A stretch of 39,976 nt of DNA from the NCBI RefSeq assembly GCF_020564935.1, contig NZ_JAJCXB010000060.1:1-39976 (forward strand). Direction: 5' to 3'. The notes beneath the pieces are model-generated. The model worked only from the letters and a program-made list of their open reading frames with translations, made no database searches and was not told where the DNA came from. The DNA is from Streptomyces pinistramenti. Its GTDB lineage: Bacteria > Actinomycetota > Actinomycetes > Streptomycetales > Streptomycetaceae. Shown piece after piece: positions 22,911 to 31,200 of this stretch (its first letter is position 1; every line of letters begins with the position of its first letter). The translations under genes were made by a program, and so were the position numbers.

Positions 22911-22994
22911 GGCGGGGTGGGCGGCACGGGCGGCGGCGCGCGCCCGGTGGCCGACGGCTGAGGACGCCCCCCGTAGGCGCGTCCGTCAGGAAAG

Positions 22995-23037
22995 CGTGAA
23001 GTCCTGCCAAGCGCCGTGCGCCGGGCAGGACTTCACG
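22995..23037. terminator. Bidirectional terminator, LysR / argS
   Basis: A perfect 14-bp stem CGTGAAGTCCTGCC (22995-23008) with 23024-23037, 15-base loop, between two converging genes and 13 bp from the argS stop. Confidence 0.85.
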
Positions 23038-23049
23038 GAAGTTCCCCGG

Positions 23050-24828
23050 TCAGAGCCGCTCGGGCGTACGGATGCCGAGCAGCGCCAGGCCCTGGTGCAG
23101 GGTGCGCGCCGTGAGGTCGCAGAGGAAGAGGCGGTTGGCGACCTGGTCGGCGCCGCCCTCGGCCTTCAGGACCGGGCACTGGTCGTAGAAGGTCGTGTAG
23201 AGGGACGCGAGCTGGTAGAGGTACGCGGCCAGCTTGTGCGGCTCGTACCCGGCGGCGGCCTCGGCCAGCGTCTCGCCGAACTGGTCGAGGTGCAGGCCCA
23301 GCGCACGCTCGGCCGGGGCCAGTTCGAGCTCCGGGTGTGCGACGGGCTCCGCCTCGCCCCGCAGCCGCAGGATCGAGCGGATCCGGGCGTACGCGTACTG
23401 GACGTACACCGACGTGTCGCCGTTCAGCGAGACCATCTGGTCCAGGTCGAACTTGTAGTCGCGGCTGGCGGACGTGGACAGGTCGGCGTACTTGACCGCG
23501 CCGATGCCGATCTGCACGCCGTTGGCGGCGATCTCGTCCTCGGTGAGGGCGACCTTGTCGTTGTTCTTCTCGCGCACGACCGCCGTGGCCCGCTCGATCG
23601 CCTCGTCGAGGAGGTCCACCAGACGCACCGTCTCGCCCTCACGGGTCTTGAACGGCTTGCCGTCCTTGCCCAGGACCGTGCCGAAGGCGAGCTGGACCGC
23701 GTCGGTCCCCTCGTGCAGCCAGCCGGCCCGGCGGGCGGTCTCGAAGACCATCTTGAAGTGCAGCGACTGGCGGGCGTCGACGACGTAGAGCAGGGTCTCG
23801 GCGCCGAGGTTCTGGACGCGGTCGCGGATCGCGGACAGGTCGGTCGCGGCGTAGCCGTAGCCGCCGTTGGACTTCTTGACGATCAGCGGGACCGGATTGC
23901 CGTCCGGGCCCTTGACGTCGTCGAAGAAGACGCACAGCGCACCGTCGGAGCGGACCGCGACACCGGTCTCCTCCAGGATGCGGCAGGTCTCCTCCAGCAT
24001 GGCGTTGTAGCCGGACTCGCCGACCACGTCCGGGTCCTTGATGTCCATGTCGAGCTTGTTGAAGACCGAGTAGAAGTAGATCTTCGACTCGTCGACGAAC
24101 CGCCGCCACAGGGCCAGCGTCTCCTCGTCGCCCGCCTGGAGGTCGACGACCCGGGCCCTGGCCCGCTCCTTGAACTCCGGGTCCGCGTCGAAGAGGGCAC
24201 GCGACGCCTTGTAGAGGCGCCCGAGGTTGGTCATGGCCTCCTCGCCGGAGACCTCGCCGCCCTTGTGGTCCAGCTCGTGCGGGTGCTCGGTGAGGTACTG
24301 GATGAGCATGCCGAACTGGGTGCCCCAGTCGCCGATGTGGTGGCGCCTGATCACCTTCTCGCCGGTGAACTCCAGGATCTCGACCATCGCCGCGCCGATC
24401 ACCGCGGACCGCAGATGGCCGACGTGCATCTCCTTGGCGACGTTCGGCTGCGCGTAGTCGATGACGGTCGTACCGGGGCGGTCGGCGTACGGCACGCCCA
24501 GGCGGTCGTCGGCGGCGCGGGCGGCCAGGGTCGAGATGATCGCCTCGTCCGCGACGGTGATGTTGAGGAAGCCGGGCCCGGAGACCTCGATCTCCTTGAT
24601 CACGGCGCCCTCGCCGGTGGGGATGCCGGCCACGACCTGTCCTGCCAGCTCCCGCGGATTGCCCTTGAGCTTCTTCGCCAGCGCCAGCATGCCGTTGGCC
24701 TGGAAGTCGGCCCGGTCGCTTCGTCGCAGCAACGGGTCCGCGGCGGCGCCGGCCTCCGGCAGGGCTGCCGAGAGGGCGTCCGCGACGCGCTGGTTGACCG
24801 AAGCTGCGAGGGAAGTGACCGGGGTCAT
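23050..24828 (-). CDS. argS: Arginyl-tRNA synthetase
   Basis: A 592-residue class I aminoacyl-tRNA synthetase charging tRNA(Arg). The N-terminal add-1 domain (RADFQANGMLALAKKLKGNP) is typical of ArgRS. The HIGH-type motif is NVAKEMHVGHLRSAVIG, followed by RRHHIGDWGTQFGMLI. DARQSLHFKMVF and FGTVLGKDGKPFKTREGETV stand in place of KMSKS. The anticodon-binding DALR domain (VQYAYARIRSILR to C-terminal LLGIRTPERL) is complete. It is transcribed divergently from the class I lysyl-tRNA synthetase gene across 187 bp. Confidence 0.97.
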   Translation of the reverse strand: MTPVTSLAASVNQRVADALSAALPEAGAAADPLLRRSDRADFQANGMLALAKKLKGNPRELAGQVVAGIPTGEGAVIKEIEVSGPGFLNITVADEAIISTLAARAADDRLGVPYADRPGTTVIDYAQPNVAKEMHVGHLRSAVIGAAMVEILEFTGEKVIRRHHIGDWGTQFGMLIQYLTEHPHELDHKGGEVSGEEAMTNLGRLYKASRALFDADPEFKERARARVVDLQAGDEETLALWRRFVDESKIYFYSVFNKLDMDIKDPDVVGESGYNAMLEETCRILEETGVAVRSDGALCVFFDDVKGPDGNPVPLIVKKSNGGYGYAATDLSAIRDRVQNLGAETLLYVVDARQSLHFKMVFETARRAGWLHEGTDAVQLAFGTVLGKDGKPFKTREGETVRLVDLLDEAIERATAVVREKNNDKVALTEDEIAANGVQIGIGAVKYADLSTSASRDYKFDLDQMVSLNGDTSVYVQYAYARIRSILRLRGEAEPVAHPELELAPAERALGLHLDQFGETLAEAAAGYEPHKLAAYLYQLASLYTTFYDQCPVLKAEGGADQVANRLFLCDLTARTLHQGLALLGIRTPERL

Positions 24829-25015
24829 GAAGTCAGGCCGTTCCGTTGGAGTGGAAAGGGTTTGCCAACGAGTATCCCACGGCGGCGCCAGCCGATTTCC
24901 GTCTGGGACAATGGCACCGTCAGGCTTTTGCCTGCCGTACGACTGTGTGCCGCACGGTGCAGGGCGAGCCGACCGGAAAGCATTCGGGAAGCATCAGGTA
25001 GAGGAAGGGCCGATC

Positions 25016-26755
25016 GTGGCTCAGCAGAGCACCGAGACCGACTGGGTCTCCAGGTTCGCGGACGAGGTCATTGCCGAGGCGGAGCGCCGCGCCCCCGGCA
25101 AATCCGGCGCCGACGCGCCGGTGATCGTCTGCGCCTCGGGCCTGAGCCCGTCCGGCCCGATCCACCTCGGCAACCTCCGCGAGGTCATGACCCCGCACCT
25201 CGTCGCCGACGAGATCCGCCGCCGCGGCTACGCCTGCGAGCACATCCTGAGCTGGGACGACTACGACCGGTACCGCAAGGTCCCGGCAGGCATCGACCCG
25301 TCCTGGGCCGAGCACATCGGCAAGCCGCTGACCTCCGTGCCGGCCCCGCCCGGCAGCCCGTACGGCAGCTGGGCCGAGCACTACAGGGCCGCCATGGAGG
25401 AGTCGCTGCGCGAGCTGGGTGTCGAGTACCGCGGCATCAGCCAGACCGAGCAGTACACCTCGGGCGCCTACCGCGAGCAGGTGCTGCACGCGATGAAGCA
25501 CCGCGCCGACATCGACGCCGTGCTGGACCGCTACCGCACCAAGGACAAGCCGAAGGCCGGCAAGCAGCAGCAGAAGCCGGTCGAGGCCGCCGAGCTGGAG
25601 GCCGCCGAGGGCTCCGGCGCGGCGAGCGAGGACGACGGCAGCGCGGGCGGCTCCGGCTACTTCCCGTACAAGCCGTACTGCACGGTCTGCGAGAAGGACC
25701 TCACCACCGTCACCTCGTACGACGACGAGACCACCGAGCTGGCCTACGACTGCACCGCCTGCGGCCACTCCGAGACCGTGCTGCTGAGCGGGTTCGACCA
25801 CGGCAAGCTCGTCTGGAAGGTCGACTGGCCGATGCGCTGGGCCTACGAAGGCGTGCTCTTCGAGCCCAGCGGCGTCGACCACTCCTCGCCCGGCTCGTCG
25901 TTCGTCGTCGGCGGCCAGATCGTCCGCGAGGTCTTCGGCGGCGCGCAGCCGATCGGCCCGATGTACGCCTTCGTCGGCATCAGCGGCATGGCCAAGATGT
26001 CGTCGTCCAAGGGCGGGGTGCCCACCCCGGGCGACGCCCTGAAGATCATGGAGGCGCCGCTGCTGCGCTGGCTGTACGCGCGCCGCCGGCCCAACCAGTC
26101 CTTCAAGATCGCCTTCGACCAGGAGATCCAGCGGCTCTACGACGAGTGGGACGCCCTGGAGCGGAAGATCGCGGACGGTTCGGCGCAGCCCGCCGACGCC
26201 GCCGCCCACCGCCGCGCCATCGGCACCGCCGCGGGCGAACTGCCCACCACCCCGCGCCCGTTGCCGTACCGCACGCTCGCCTCCGTCATGGACATCACCG
26301 CGGGCCACGACGAGCAGACGCTGCGCATCCTGGGCGAGCTGGATCCGGAGCACCCGGTCACCGCGCTCGACGAGACCCGCCCGCGGCTCGACAAGGCCGA
26401 GTACTGGATCACCACTCAGGTCCCGGCCGAAGCGCGCACCATCGTCCGCGACGAGCCGGACAAGGAACTGCTCGGCACGCTCGACGAGCAGGCCCGCGGC
26501 TCGCTGCGGCTGCTGCTCGACGGCCTGGACGAGCACTGGTCCCTGGACGGGCTGACCACCCTGGTCTACGGCGTTCCGAAGATCCAGGCGGGCCTGGAGC
26601 CGGACGCCAAGCCGACGCCGGAGCTGAAGGTCGCCCAGCGGGCGTTCTTCGCGCTGCTCTACAACCTGCTGGTCGGCAAGGACACCGGGCCGCGGCTGCC
26701 CACCCTGCTGCTGGCGGTCGGCGCCGACCGGGTGCGCAAGCTGCTCGGGGACTGA
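25016..26755 (+). CDS. lysS: Class I lysyl-tRNA synthetase
   Basis: A 579-residue lysyl-tRNA synthetase of class I (LysK type), unrelated to the common class II LysS. The Rossmann catalytic core has VIVCASGLSPSGPIHLGNLR (HLGN at residue 50) and the signature KMSSSKG at about residue 327. A Cys4 zinc ribbon (CTVCEKDL ... YDCTACGHSE) and a Lys/Gln-rich Glu/Ala insert (about 180-215) come between them. The GTG start has GAGGAAGG eight bases upstream; an open frame continues further back but across the argS promoter region. Streptomyces species may also carry a class II enzyme elsewhere, which cannot be seen here. A perfect terminator follows. Confidence 0.95.
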   Translation: MAQQSTETDWVSRFADEVIAEAERRAPGKSGADAPVIVCASGLSPSGPIHLGNLREVMTPHLVADEIRRRGYACEHILSWDDYDRYRKVPAGIDPSWAEHIGKPLTSVPAPPGSPYGSWAEHYRAAMEESLRELGVEYRGISQTEQYTSGAYREQVLHAMKHRADIDAVLDRYRTKDKPKAGKQQQKPVEAAELEAAEGSGAASEDDGSAGGSGYFPYKPYCTVCEKDLTTVTSYDDETTELAYDCTACGHSETVLLSGFDHGKLVWKVDWPMRWAYEGVLFEPSGVDHSSPGSSFVVGGQIVREVFGGAQPIGPMYAFVGISGMAKMSSSKGGVPTPGDALKIMEAPLLRWLYARRRPNQSFKIAFDQEIQRLYDEWDALERKIADGSAQPADAAAHRRAIGTAAGELPTTPRPLPYRTLASVMDITAGHDEQTLRILGELDPEHPVTALDETRPRLDKAEYWITTQVPAEARTIVRDEPDKELLGTLDEQARGSLRLLLDGLDEHWSLDGLTTLVYGVPKIQAGLEPDAKPTPELKVAQRAFFALLYNLLVGKDTGPRLPTLLLAVGADRVRKLLGD

Positions 26756-26799
26756 GCGGTACGGCGGCACGCCCCGGCGGGGTGGTGCGCGCGCCGTGA

Positions 26800-26841
26800 A
26801 ACGGGTTCGGCCCCGGGGAATCCCCCGGGGCCGAACCCGTT
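26800..26841. terminator. Bidirectional terminator, lysS / DUF3558 lipoprotein
   Basis: A perfect 19-bp stem (26800-26818 with 26823-26841) and loop of four bases, between converging genes. Confidence 0.9.
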
Positions 26842-26873
26842 CCACCGGAGCCGCGACGCGGCGCAGCGGCCCG

Positions 26874-27716
26874 TCAGCCGTCGCTCTTGTCGTCCTTGCC
26901 CTTGGCGTCCTTGCTCTTGTCGTCCTTGGTGTCCTTGGCCTTGCTGTCGTCGGCCTCGGGGGCGGTGCTCTTGCCGGCGTCCGCCTTCGGGGTCTCGGCC
27001 TTGGCGCCGTTGGCGGTGGCCGCCGCGTTGACGGCTTCCCCGGCGGCCTTCTGCGCGGCCTTGAGGAGGTCGTCGCGCTTGGGGGTGTCGCCGCCGGCCA
27101 GGCCCGCGCCGTTGTAGTTCAGCGTGACGACGATGTTGGCGGTACGGGCGACGATCGTCTGGTTCTTGTAGTCGTTGCCCTTGTTCTTGATGTCGTAGGT
27201 GACCGAGGTCGCCTCGTCGCCGACGCCGTCGACCGCTGCGGTCTTGACGTTCTTGGCGTCCTTGGTGCCCTTCGCCAGGTCGACCTGCTTGGTGTAGAAA
27301 CCGGCCGCGCGCTTCTCACCGGTGGCGCCCACCGAGGTCTCGGAGTCGTAGCGCTTGAAGCCGACGTCCAGCCAGCGGAACTGGCTGCCGTCGACACCCT
27401 CGGACTTCGAGCTGTACCAGGAGCAGGTGCCGCTGGCGTCGGTGTCCGTCGACTTGCCCTTCTCGCCGGACGCGTCCTTCACCTTGGGCAGCAGGTCCTT
27501 CATGGTGCCCTGGGAGAACGCCTTGCACGGGTCGGGCAGCGTCTTGAACTTCGCCGGCGAGACGCTCGGCGAGGTCGTGCCCGACGTGCTGGGCGTGGCC
27601 GACTTCGAGGCGTCGGACGAGTCCTTCGAGCCGGAGTCGGAGCAGCCGGCGACGAGCATCACCGGTACGGCTGCGCAGGCGATGATGCTGGCGAGTCGCT
27701 TGGATGAACGGTGCAT
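26874..27716 (-). CDS. DUF3558-like lipoprotein
   Basis: This 280-residue secreted lipoprotein has a signal peptide ending in the lipobox MLVAGC (Cys25), so it is anchored in the outer face of the cytoplasmic membrane. A Ser/Thr linker follows, then a domain starting FKTLPDPCKAFSQGTMKDLL with CSWYSS later, the Cys pair and hydrophobic pattern of DUF3558 proteins (actinobacterial, function not established). The C-terminal ~45 residues are a Lys/Asp repeat (KAKDTKDDKSKDAKGKDDKS). GAAGGAA lies 5 bp upstream of the ATG. The next gene upstream encodes a related lipoprotein, suggesting tandem duplication. A small hairpin (27765-27779) lies in its leader. Confidence 0.82.
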   Translation of the reverse strand: MHRSSKRLASIIACAAVPVMLVAGCSDSGSKDSSDASKSATPSTSGTTSPSVSPAKFKTLPDPCKAFSQGTMKDLLPKVKDASGEKGKSTDTDASGTCSWYSSKSEGVDGSQFRWLDVGFKRYDSETSVGATGEKRAAGFYTKQVDLAKGTKDAKNVKTAAVDGVGDEATSVTYDIKNKGNDYKNQTIVARTANIVVTLNYNGAGLAGGDTPKRDDLLKAAQKAAGEAVNAAATANGAKAETPKADAGKSTAPEADDSKAKDTKDDKSKDAKGKDDKSDG

Positions 27717-27920
27717 GGTTCCTTCGCTGTTCGTCGTCGTTGTTCCGGCACACACGGGCCCGGCGGACGGAATCCGTCCCCGGGCATGCGGCGGCAAGGC
27801 TAGACGGCACGCTACGCGGCGGCACACGGCGCGCGCCCGATGCGCGTCATTACGGACGGGGTGATCCGGGGCGTTCCGCAGCCAGTCGGTCAATCTCCTC
27901 ATTCAGCGCGAAAGTGGACG

Positions 27921-28823
27921 TTATTCGCTGAGGGTGTCGGCCAGTTCGGTCGCCAGCGCATGGGCCTTGTCCTGCAGTTCCTGGCTTCCGGGCACCCGCG
28001 TCTTGTCCGTGGACCACTGGTCGTAGGTGACCGTCACGATGACGTTCGACGTGCGGAACACCACAGTGATGTCGCGGTGCACTCCGGAGTCCGCCGTGGC
28101 CAGCGCGTCGTCCAGGAAGGCGTCGTCGCCGAGGTCGTCGAGGGCGCGCGAGGCGGTCGACGCGTCGGGTGTCCCGCTCGCGCCCGACGGGCTCGGGGAT
28201 GCCGTCGCCGACGGGCTGCCCGTGGGGTCCGTCGCGGCCTTGCCGTCCTGCGGGGCGGCGTTCGCTTCGGCATCCTTGCCCGCGCCCTTGCCCGCCTTGC
28301 CCTTGCCGCCGCCCTTCGGCGCGCTCTCGGACGGGGACGGCGCTGCCGACGGGGTCTCGCCGTCGGCCGGGATGCCGGCGGCCAGCTCCTTCTTGGTGTA
28401 GATCTCCTGAGCCCGGTCGGCGTCGCTGACGGCGGAGTCGTACGAGACCACGCGCTGGATGTCGAGCGTGAGATGGCGGGTGCCCGCGGTGGTCTCGCGC
28501 TTCCAGTGGCAGCCGACGCGGCGGTCCGTGTTGTACGTGACGTCGGCCTGGCCGGCGTAGAGCTTCCCGGCCTCCGCAGCCGACAGATGCTGGCCGTCGC
28601 CGGGCAGCATGCCGCGCACGGTGCTGCGGGCGGGCAGCCGGCACGCGTCGGGGAGGGTCTGGTATCTGCCCGGCTCGGCGACCTGGCTGGAGGTCGCCGC
28701 ACCGCCCTTCGCGTCGTTGGAGCCGCCGCCGGCCGCGGAGCCACCGGAACAGCCGGTGAGGCCGACGGCCAGGGCCGCGGCCGCCACCAGAGCGGCACCG
28801 GGTACGAACGATTTGCGCTGCAT
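27921..28823 (-). CDS. DUF3558-like lipoprotein, second copy
   Basis: This 300-residue protein has a lipoprotein signal (hydrophobic core, lipobox GLTGC, Cys25). The domain begins RYQTLPDACRLPARSTVRGM and contains CHWKRET and VVSYDSAVSDADRAQEIYTK, parallel to the neighbouring lipoprotein. It is interrupted by a long Ser/Pro/Lys/Gly insert (about residues 160-225: ESAPKGGGKGKAGKGAGKDA) before the final strand region DITVVFRTSNVIVTVTYDQW. Function is unknown. AAGGAG lies 11 bp upstream of the ATG. It is divergent from rtcB across 160 bp and 204 bp upstream of its paralogue. Confidence 0.8.
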   Translation of the reverse strand: MQRKSFVPGAALVAAAALAVGLTGCSGGSAAGGGSNDAKGGAATSSQVAEPGRYQTLPDACRLPARSTVRGMLPGDGQHLSAAEAGKLYAGQADVTYNTDRRVGCHWKRETTAGTRHLTLDIQRVVSYDSAVSDADRAQEIYTKKELAAGIPADGETPSAAPSPSESAPKGGGKGKAGKGAGKDAEANAAPQDGKAATDPTGSPSATASPSPSGASGTPDASTASRALDDLGDDAFLDDALATADSGVHRDITVVFRTSNVIVTVTYDQWSTDKTRVPGSQELQDKAHALATELADTLSE

Positions 28824-28983
28824 CGTCCGTGGCTCCTTCCTGCGAAAACTGGTTGCCGCCGAGTGGCGGGCGATGGACACAATGTCTACCGCACGTCGTG
28901 CCGCACACGCCGGTTCACCGTCCAGCATCGGATGACTTGTCCGCGTTTTGCGTTTTATGTCTTTTCGGGGGAATGGGGAAGCC

Positions 28984-30177
28984 ATGTCGTACGTCGAAGT
29001 GCCCGGCGCGCAGGTACCGATCCGGATGTGGGCGGACCCGGCCACGGTCGAGGGCGTGGCGATGCAGCAGCTGCGCAACGTCGCGACGCTGCCGTGGATC
29101 AAGGGCCTGGCCGTGATGCCGGACGTGCACTACGGCAAGGGCGCCACCGTCGGCTCGGTGATCGCCATGCACGGCGCGGTCTGCCCCGCGGCGGTCGGTG
29201 TCGACATCGGCTGCGGAATGAGCGCCGTCAAGACCTCGCTCACCGCCGACGACCTGCCCGACGACCTCTCCCGCCTCCGCTCCAAGATCGAACAGGCCAT
29301 CCCGGTCGGCCGTGCCATGCACGACGACCCGGTCCGGCCGGGCACGCTGCACGGATACCCGACCTCCGGCTGGGACGACTTCTGGGCCCGCTTCGACGGC
29401 GTCGCCGAAGCGGTCAAGTTCCGGCAGGAGCGGGCCACGAAGCAGATGGGGTCGCTCGGCTCGGGCAACCACTTCATCGAGTTCTGCCTCGACGACACCG
29501 GCGCGGTCTGGCTGATGCTGCACTCCGGCTCCCGCAACATCGGCAAGGAACTCGCCGACTTCCACATCGGACAGGCGCAGAAGCTGCCGCACAACCAGGG
29601 CCTCGTCGACCGCGACCTCGCCGTCTTCATCGCGGACACCCCGCAGATGGCGGCCTACCGCAACGACCTGTTCTGGGCTCAGGAGTACGCCAAGCACAAC
29701 CGCGCGGTCATGATGGCGCTCTTCCAGGACGTCGTCCGCAAGGAGTTCAGGAAGGCCCGGCCGGTATTCGAGCCGGTGATCTCCTGCCACCACAACTACG
29801 TCAGCGAAGAGCGCTACGACGGCATGGACCTGCTGGTCACGCGCAAGGGAGCGATCAGCGCGCGGGGCGGCGAGTACGGCATCATCCCGGGGTCGATGGG
29901 CACCGGCTCGTACATCGTCAAGGGCCTCGGCAACGCCGCGTCCTTCAACTCCGCCTCGCACGGCGCAGGCCGCAAGATGAGCCGGAACGCCGCCAAGAAG
30001 CGCTTCTCGACGAAGGACCTGGAAGAGCAGACACAGGGCGTGGAGTGCCGCAAGGACTCCGGAGTGGTCGACGAGATCCCGGGCGCGTACAAGCCGATCG
30101 AGAAGGTCATCGATCAGCAGCGGGATCTGGTCGAGGTGGTGGCCAAGCTCAAGCAGGTCGTCTGCGTGAAGGGCTGA
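28984..30177 (+). CDS. rtcB: RtcB-type RNA-splicing ligase
   Basis: A 397-residue RtcB, which joins RNA 2',3'-cyclic phosphate or 3'-phosphate ends to 5'-OH ends with GTP and Mn2+. The metal-binding motifs GLAVMPDVHYGKGATVGSV and GVDIGCGM (Asp74, Cys77) are present. So are GSGNHFIEF, HSGSRNIGKE and SCHHNYVSEE. The guanylylated His is His326 in SASHGAGRKMSR. The start at MSYVEVPGAQ is preferred; the in-frame extension upstream adds no family sequence. No archease, rtcA or RtcR-like gene lies nearby, so it stands alone. A hairpin terminator follows. Confidence 0.95.
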   Translation: MSYVEVPGAQVPIRMWADPATVEGVAMQQLRNVATLPWIKGLAVMPDVHYGKGATVGSVIAMHGAVCPAAVGVDIGCGMSAVKTSLTADDLPDDLSRLRSKIEQAIPVGRAMHDDPVRPGTLHGYPTSGWDDFWARFDGVAEAVKFRQERATKQMGSLGSGNHFIEFCLDDTGAVWLMLHSGSRNIGKELADFHIGQAQKLPHNQGLVDRDLAVFIADTPQMAAYRNDLFWAQEYAKHNRAVMMALFQDVVRKEFRKARPVFEPVISCHHNYVSEERYDGMDLLVTRKGAISARGGEYGIIPGSMGTGSYIVKGLGNAASFNSASHGAGRKMSRNAAKKRFSTKDLEEQTQGVECRKDSGVVDEIPGAYKPIEKVIDQQRDLVEVVAKLKQVVCVKG

Positions 30178-30195
30178 GGCCGGCACCGACCGTGA

Positions 30196-30246
30196 TCGAC
30201 GAGGCCGGACCGATTGACGCCTCATCAACCGGCCCGGCCTCGTCGA
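30196..30246 (+). terminator. Terminator after rtcB
   Basis: A perfect 13-bp stem TCGACGAGGCCGG (30196-30208) with 30234-30246 and a 25-base loop, 18 bp after the stop codon. Confidence 0.7.
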
Positions 30247-30287
30247 CCACAGGCAGCGGCGGGTGCCGGGCACGAAGTCGTGCGGCG

Positions 30288-30461
30288 GTGGAAGGAGCCA
30301 CGGACTTCGGCCGCTGCGCGGTTCTCGCGCGCATCGACAACGGCCTGGGCATCGGCAACCCGGAACAGGGCACGGCCGTCTCCGTGTGCCGCGACCCGCG
30401 CGCACCGAGGCGGGAACTCTGGCCGACCCACCGCCACTTCGGCGCCTGCCCGTCCGGCTGA
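30288..30461 (+). CDS. Possible small protein or gene remnant, 57 aa
   Basis: A 57-codon frame starting GTG, with G or C in nearly all third positions, as in real genes here. The product reads VEGATDFGRCAVLARIDNGL..., ends HFGACPSG, has three Cys and no membrane helix. There is no convincing ribosome binding site and no family I recognise, so it may be a remnant or a false frame. It sits between the rtcB terminator and a second strong hairpin. The rest of this 517-bp gap (30462-30641) shows nothing. Confidence 0.3.
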   Translation: MEGATDFGRCAVLARIDNGLGIGNPEQGTAVSVCRDPRAPRRELWPTHRHFGACPSG

Positions 30462-30641
30462 AGGCGCCGTGGCGGCAGGTGAGGGAAGGGCGCGGTCTGC
30501 TCGAACTGCCGACGTGTCCTCGTCGCCCTGGAGTGGAGCGGGGCTCCTTGGCCGCGGAGGCGGAGTTCGTTGTTCCGGAGGGGCCTGATGAGATGCGCGT
30601 ACGCCCCGTCTGTGGGGGGCTCCGGCATGTCCACGGAGCGG

Positions 30642-30679
30642 CCGTAAGGGCCGGACCCATGGGGGTCCGGCCCTTACGG
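30642..30679 (-). terminator. Terminator after peptidoglycan-binding gene
   Basis: A perfect 17-bp stem (30642-30658 with 30663-30679) and four-base loop, 16 bp beyond the stop codon of the minus-strand gene. Confidence 0.88.
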
Positions 30680-30694
30680 GTAGGGGGTGGGGGA

Positions 30695-31096
30695 TCAGGC
30701 CGGTGCGGAGCCGGCGTAGAGGGCGTTCCAGGTGTCGGGGGTGACGGAGCCGTCGGGCAGCAGGTTGTGGTTCCGCTGGAAATTGACCACGGCCACCAGG
30801 GTGTCGGCGTCGAACGCGCCGCTGAGACGGTTCCAGCCGAGGTAGTGGCGGTTGGCCAGCAGGCACTGCAACTGCGAGACACGGTCGCCCTGGTCGCCGA
30901 AGGCGGTGGACTGCCGGCCTTCGTAGAACGCGCAGGCCGCGGGGCCGTCGACGAGGTTGTCGCCCATCGCGGCGAAGGCCGGGGAGGCGAACAGGCCGGT
31001 GGTCATCACGCCTGCGGCCGCGGCCAGGACTGCGGCGCGCTTGACGGTCCTGCCGGACCGGCGGAGACGGGGGAGGGGGATACGGAAAGTACTCAC
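30695..31096 (-). CDS. Secreted peptidoglycan-binding-domain protein
   Basis: A 133-residue exported protein. Residues 1-42 form a Sec/Tat-like signal with several Arg, a hydrophobic core (AAVLAAAAGVMTTGLFASPA) and cleavage after AFA. The mature part is one PG_binding_1 repeat: DQGDRVSQLQCLLANRHYLG, GAFDADTLVAVVNFQRNHNL and TPDTWNALYAG. It probably binds the cell wall; no catalytic domain is attached. Two Cys may form a disulphide. The GTG start has GGAGGA just upstream and gives a normal signal length; ATG 31129 is an alternative. Confidence 0.85.
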   Translation of the reverse strand: MSTFRIPLPRLRRSGRTVKRAAVLAAAAGVMTTGLFASPAFAAMGDNLVDGPAACAFYEGRQSTAFGDQGDRVSQLQCLLANRHYLGWNRLSGAFDADTLVAVVNFQRNHNLLPDGSVTPDTWNALYAGSAPA

Positions 31097-31200
31097 GTTC
31101 CTCCCCGTTCCCCGTGTCCGCGCTTTCATGTGACCGGAAACCAGCCGATGTTGATCTTCTGTCGCGTCTCCCGGCCGCCCCGGATGGGCCCGGCGCGCGG

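Noticed and set aside
22996..26799. Very long open frame (1267 codons) on the + strand
   Set aside because: It runs antisense to argS and in a wrong register over lysS; the product is low-complexity Arg/Gly/Val with no domain. It is a by-product of high GC third positions.
30149..30634. 161-codon frame on the - strand after rtcB
   Set aside because: It overlaps the rtcB end and its terminator; the product is Arg/Pro/Ser-rich without motifs.
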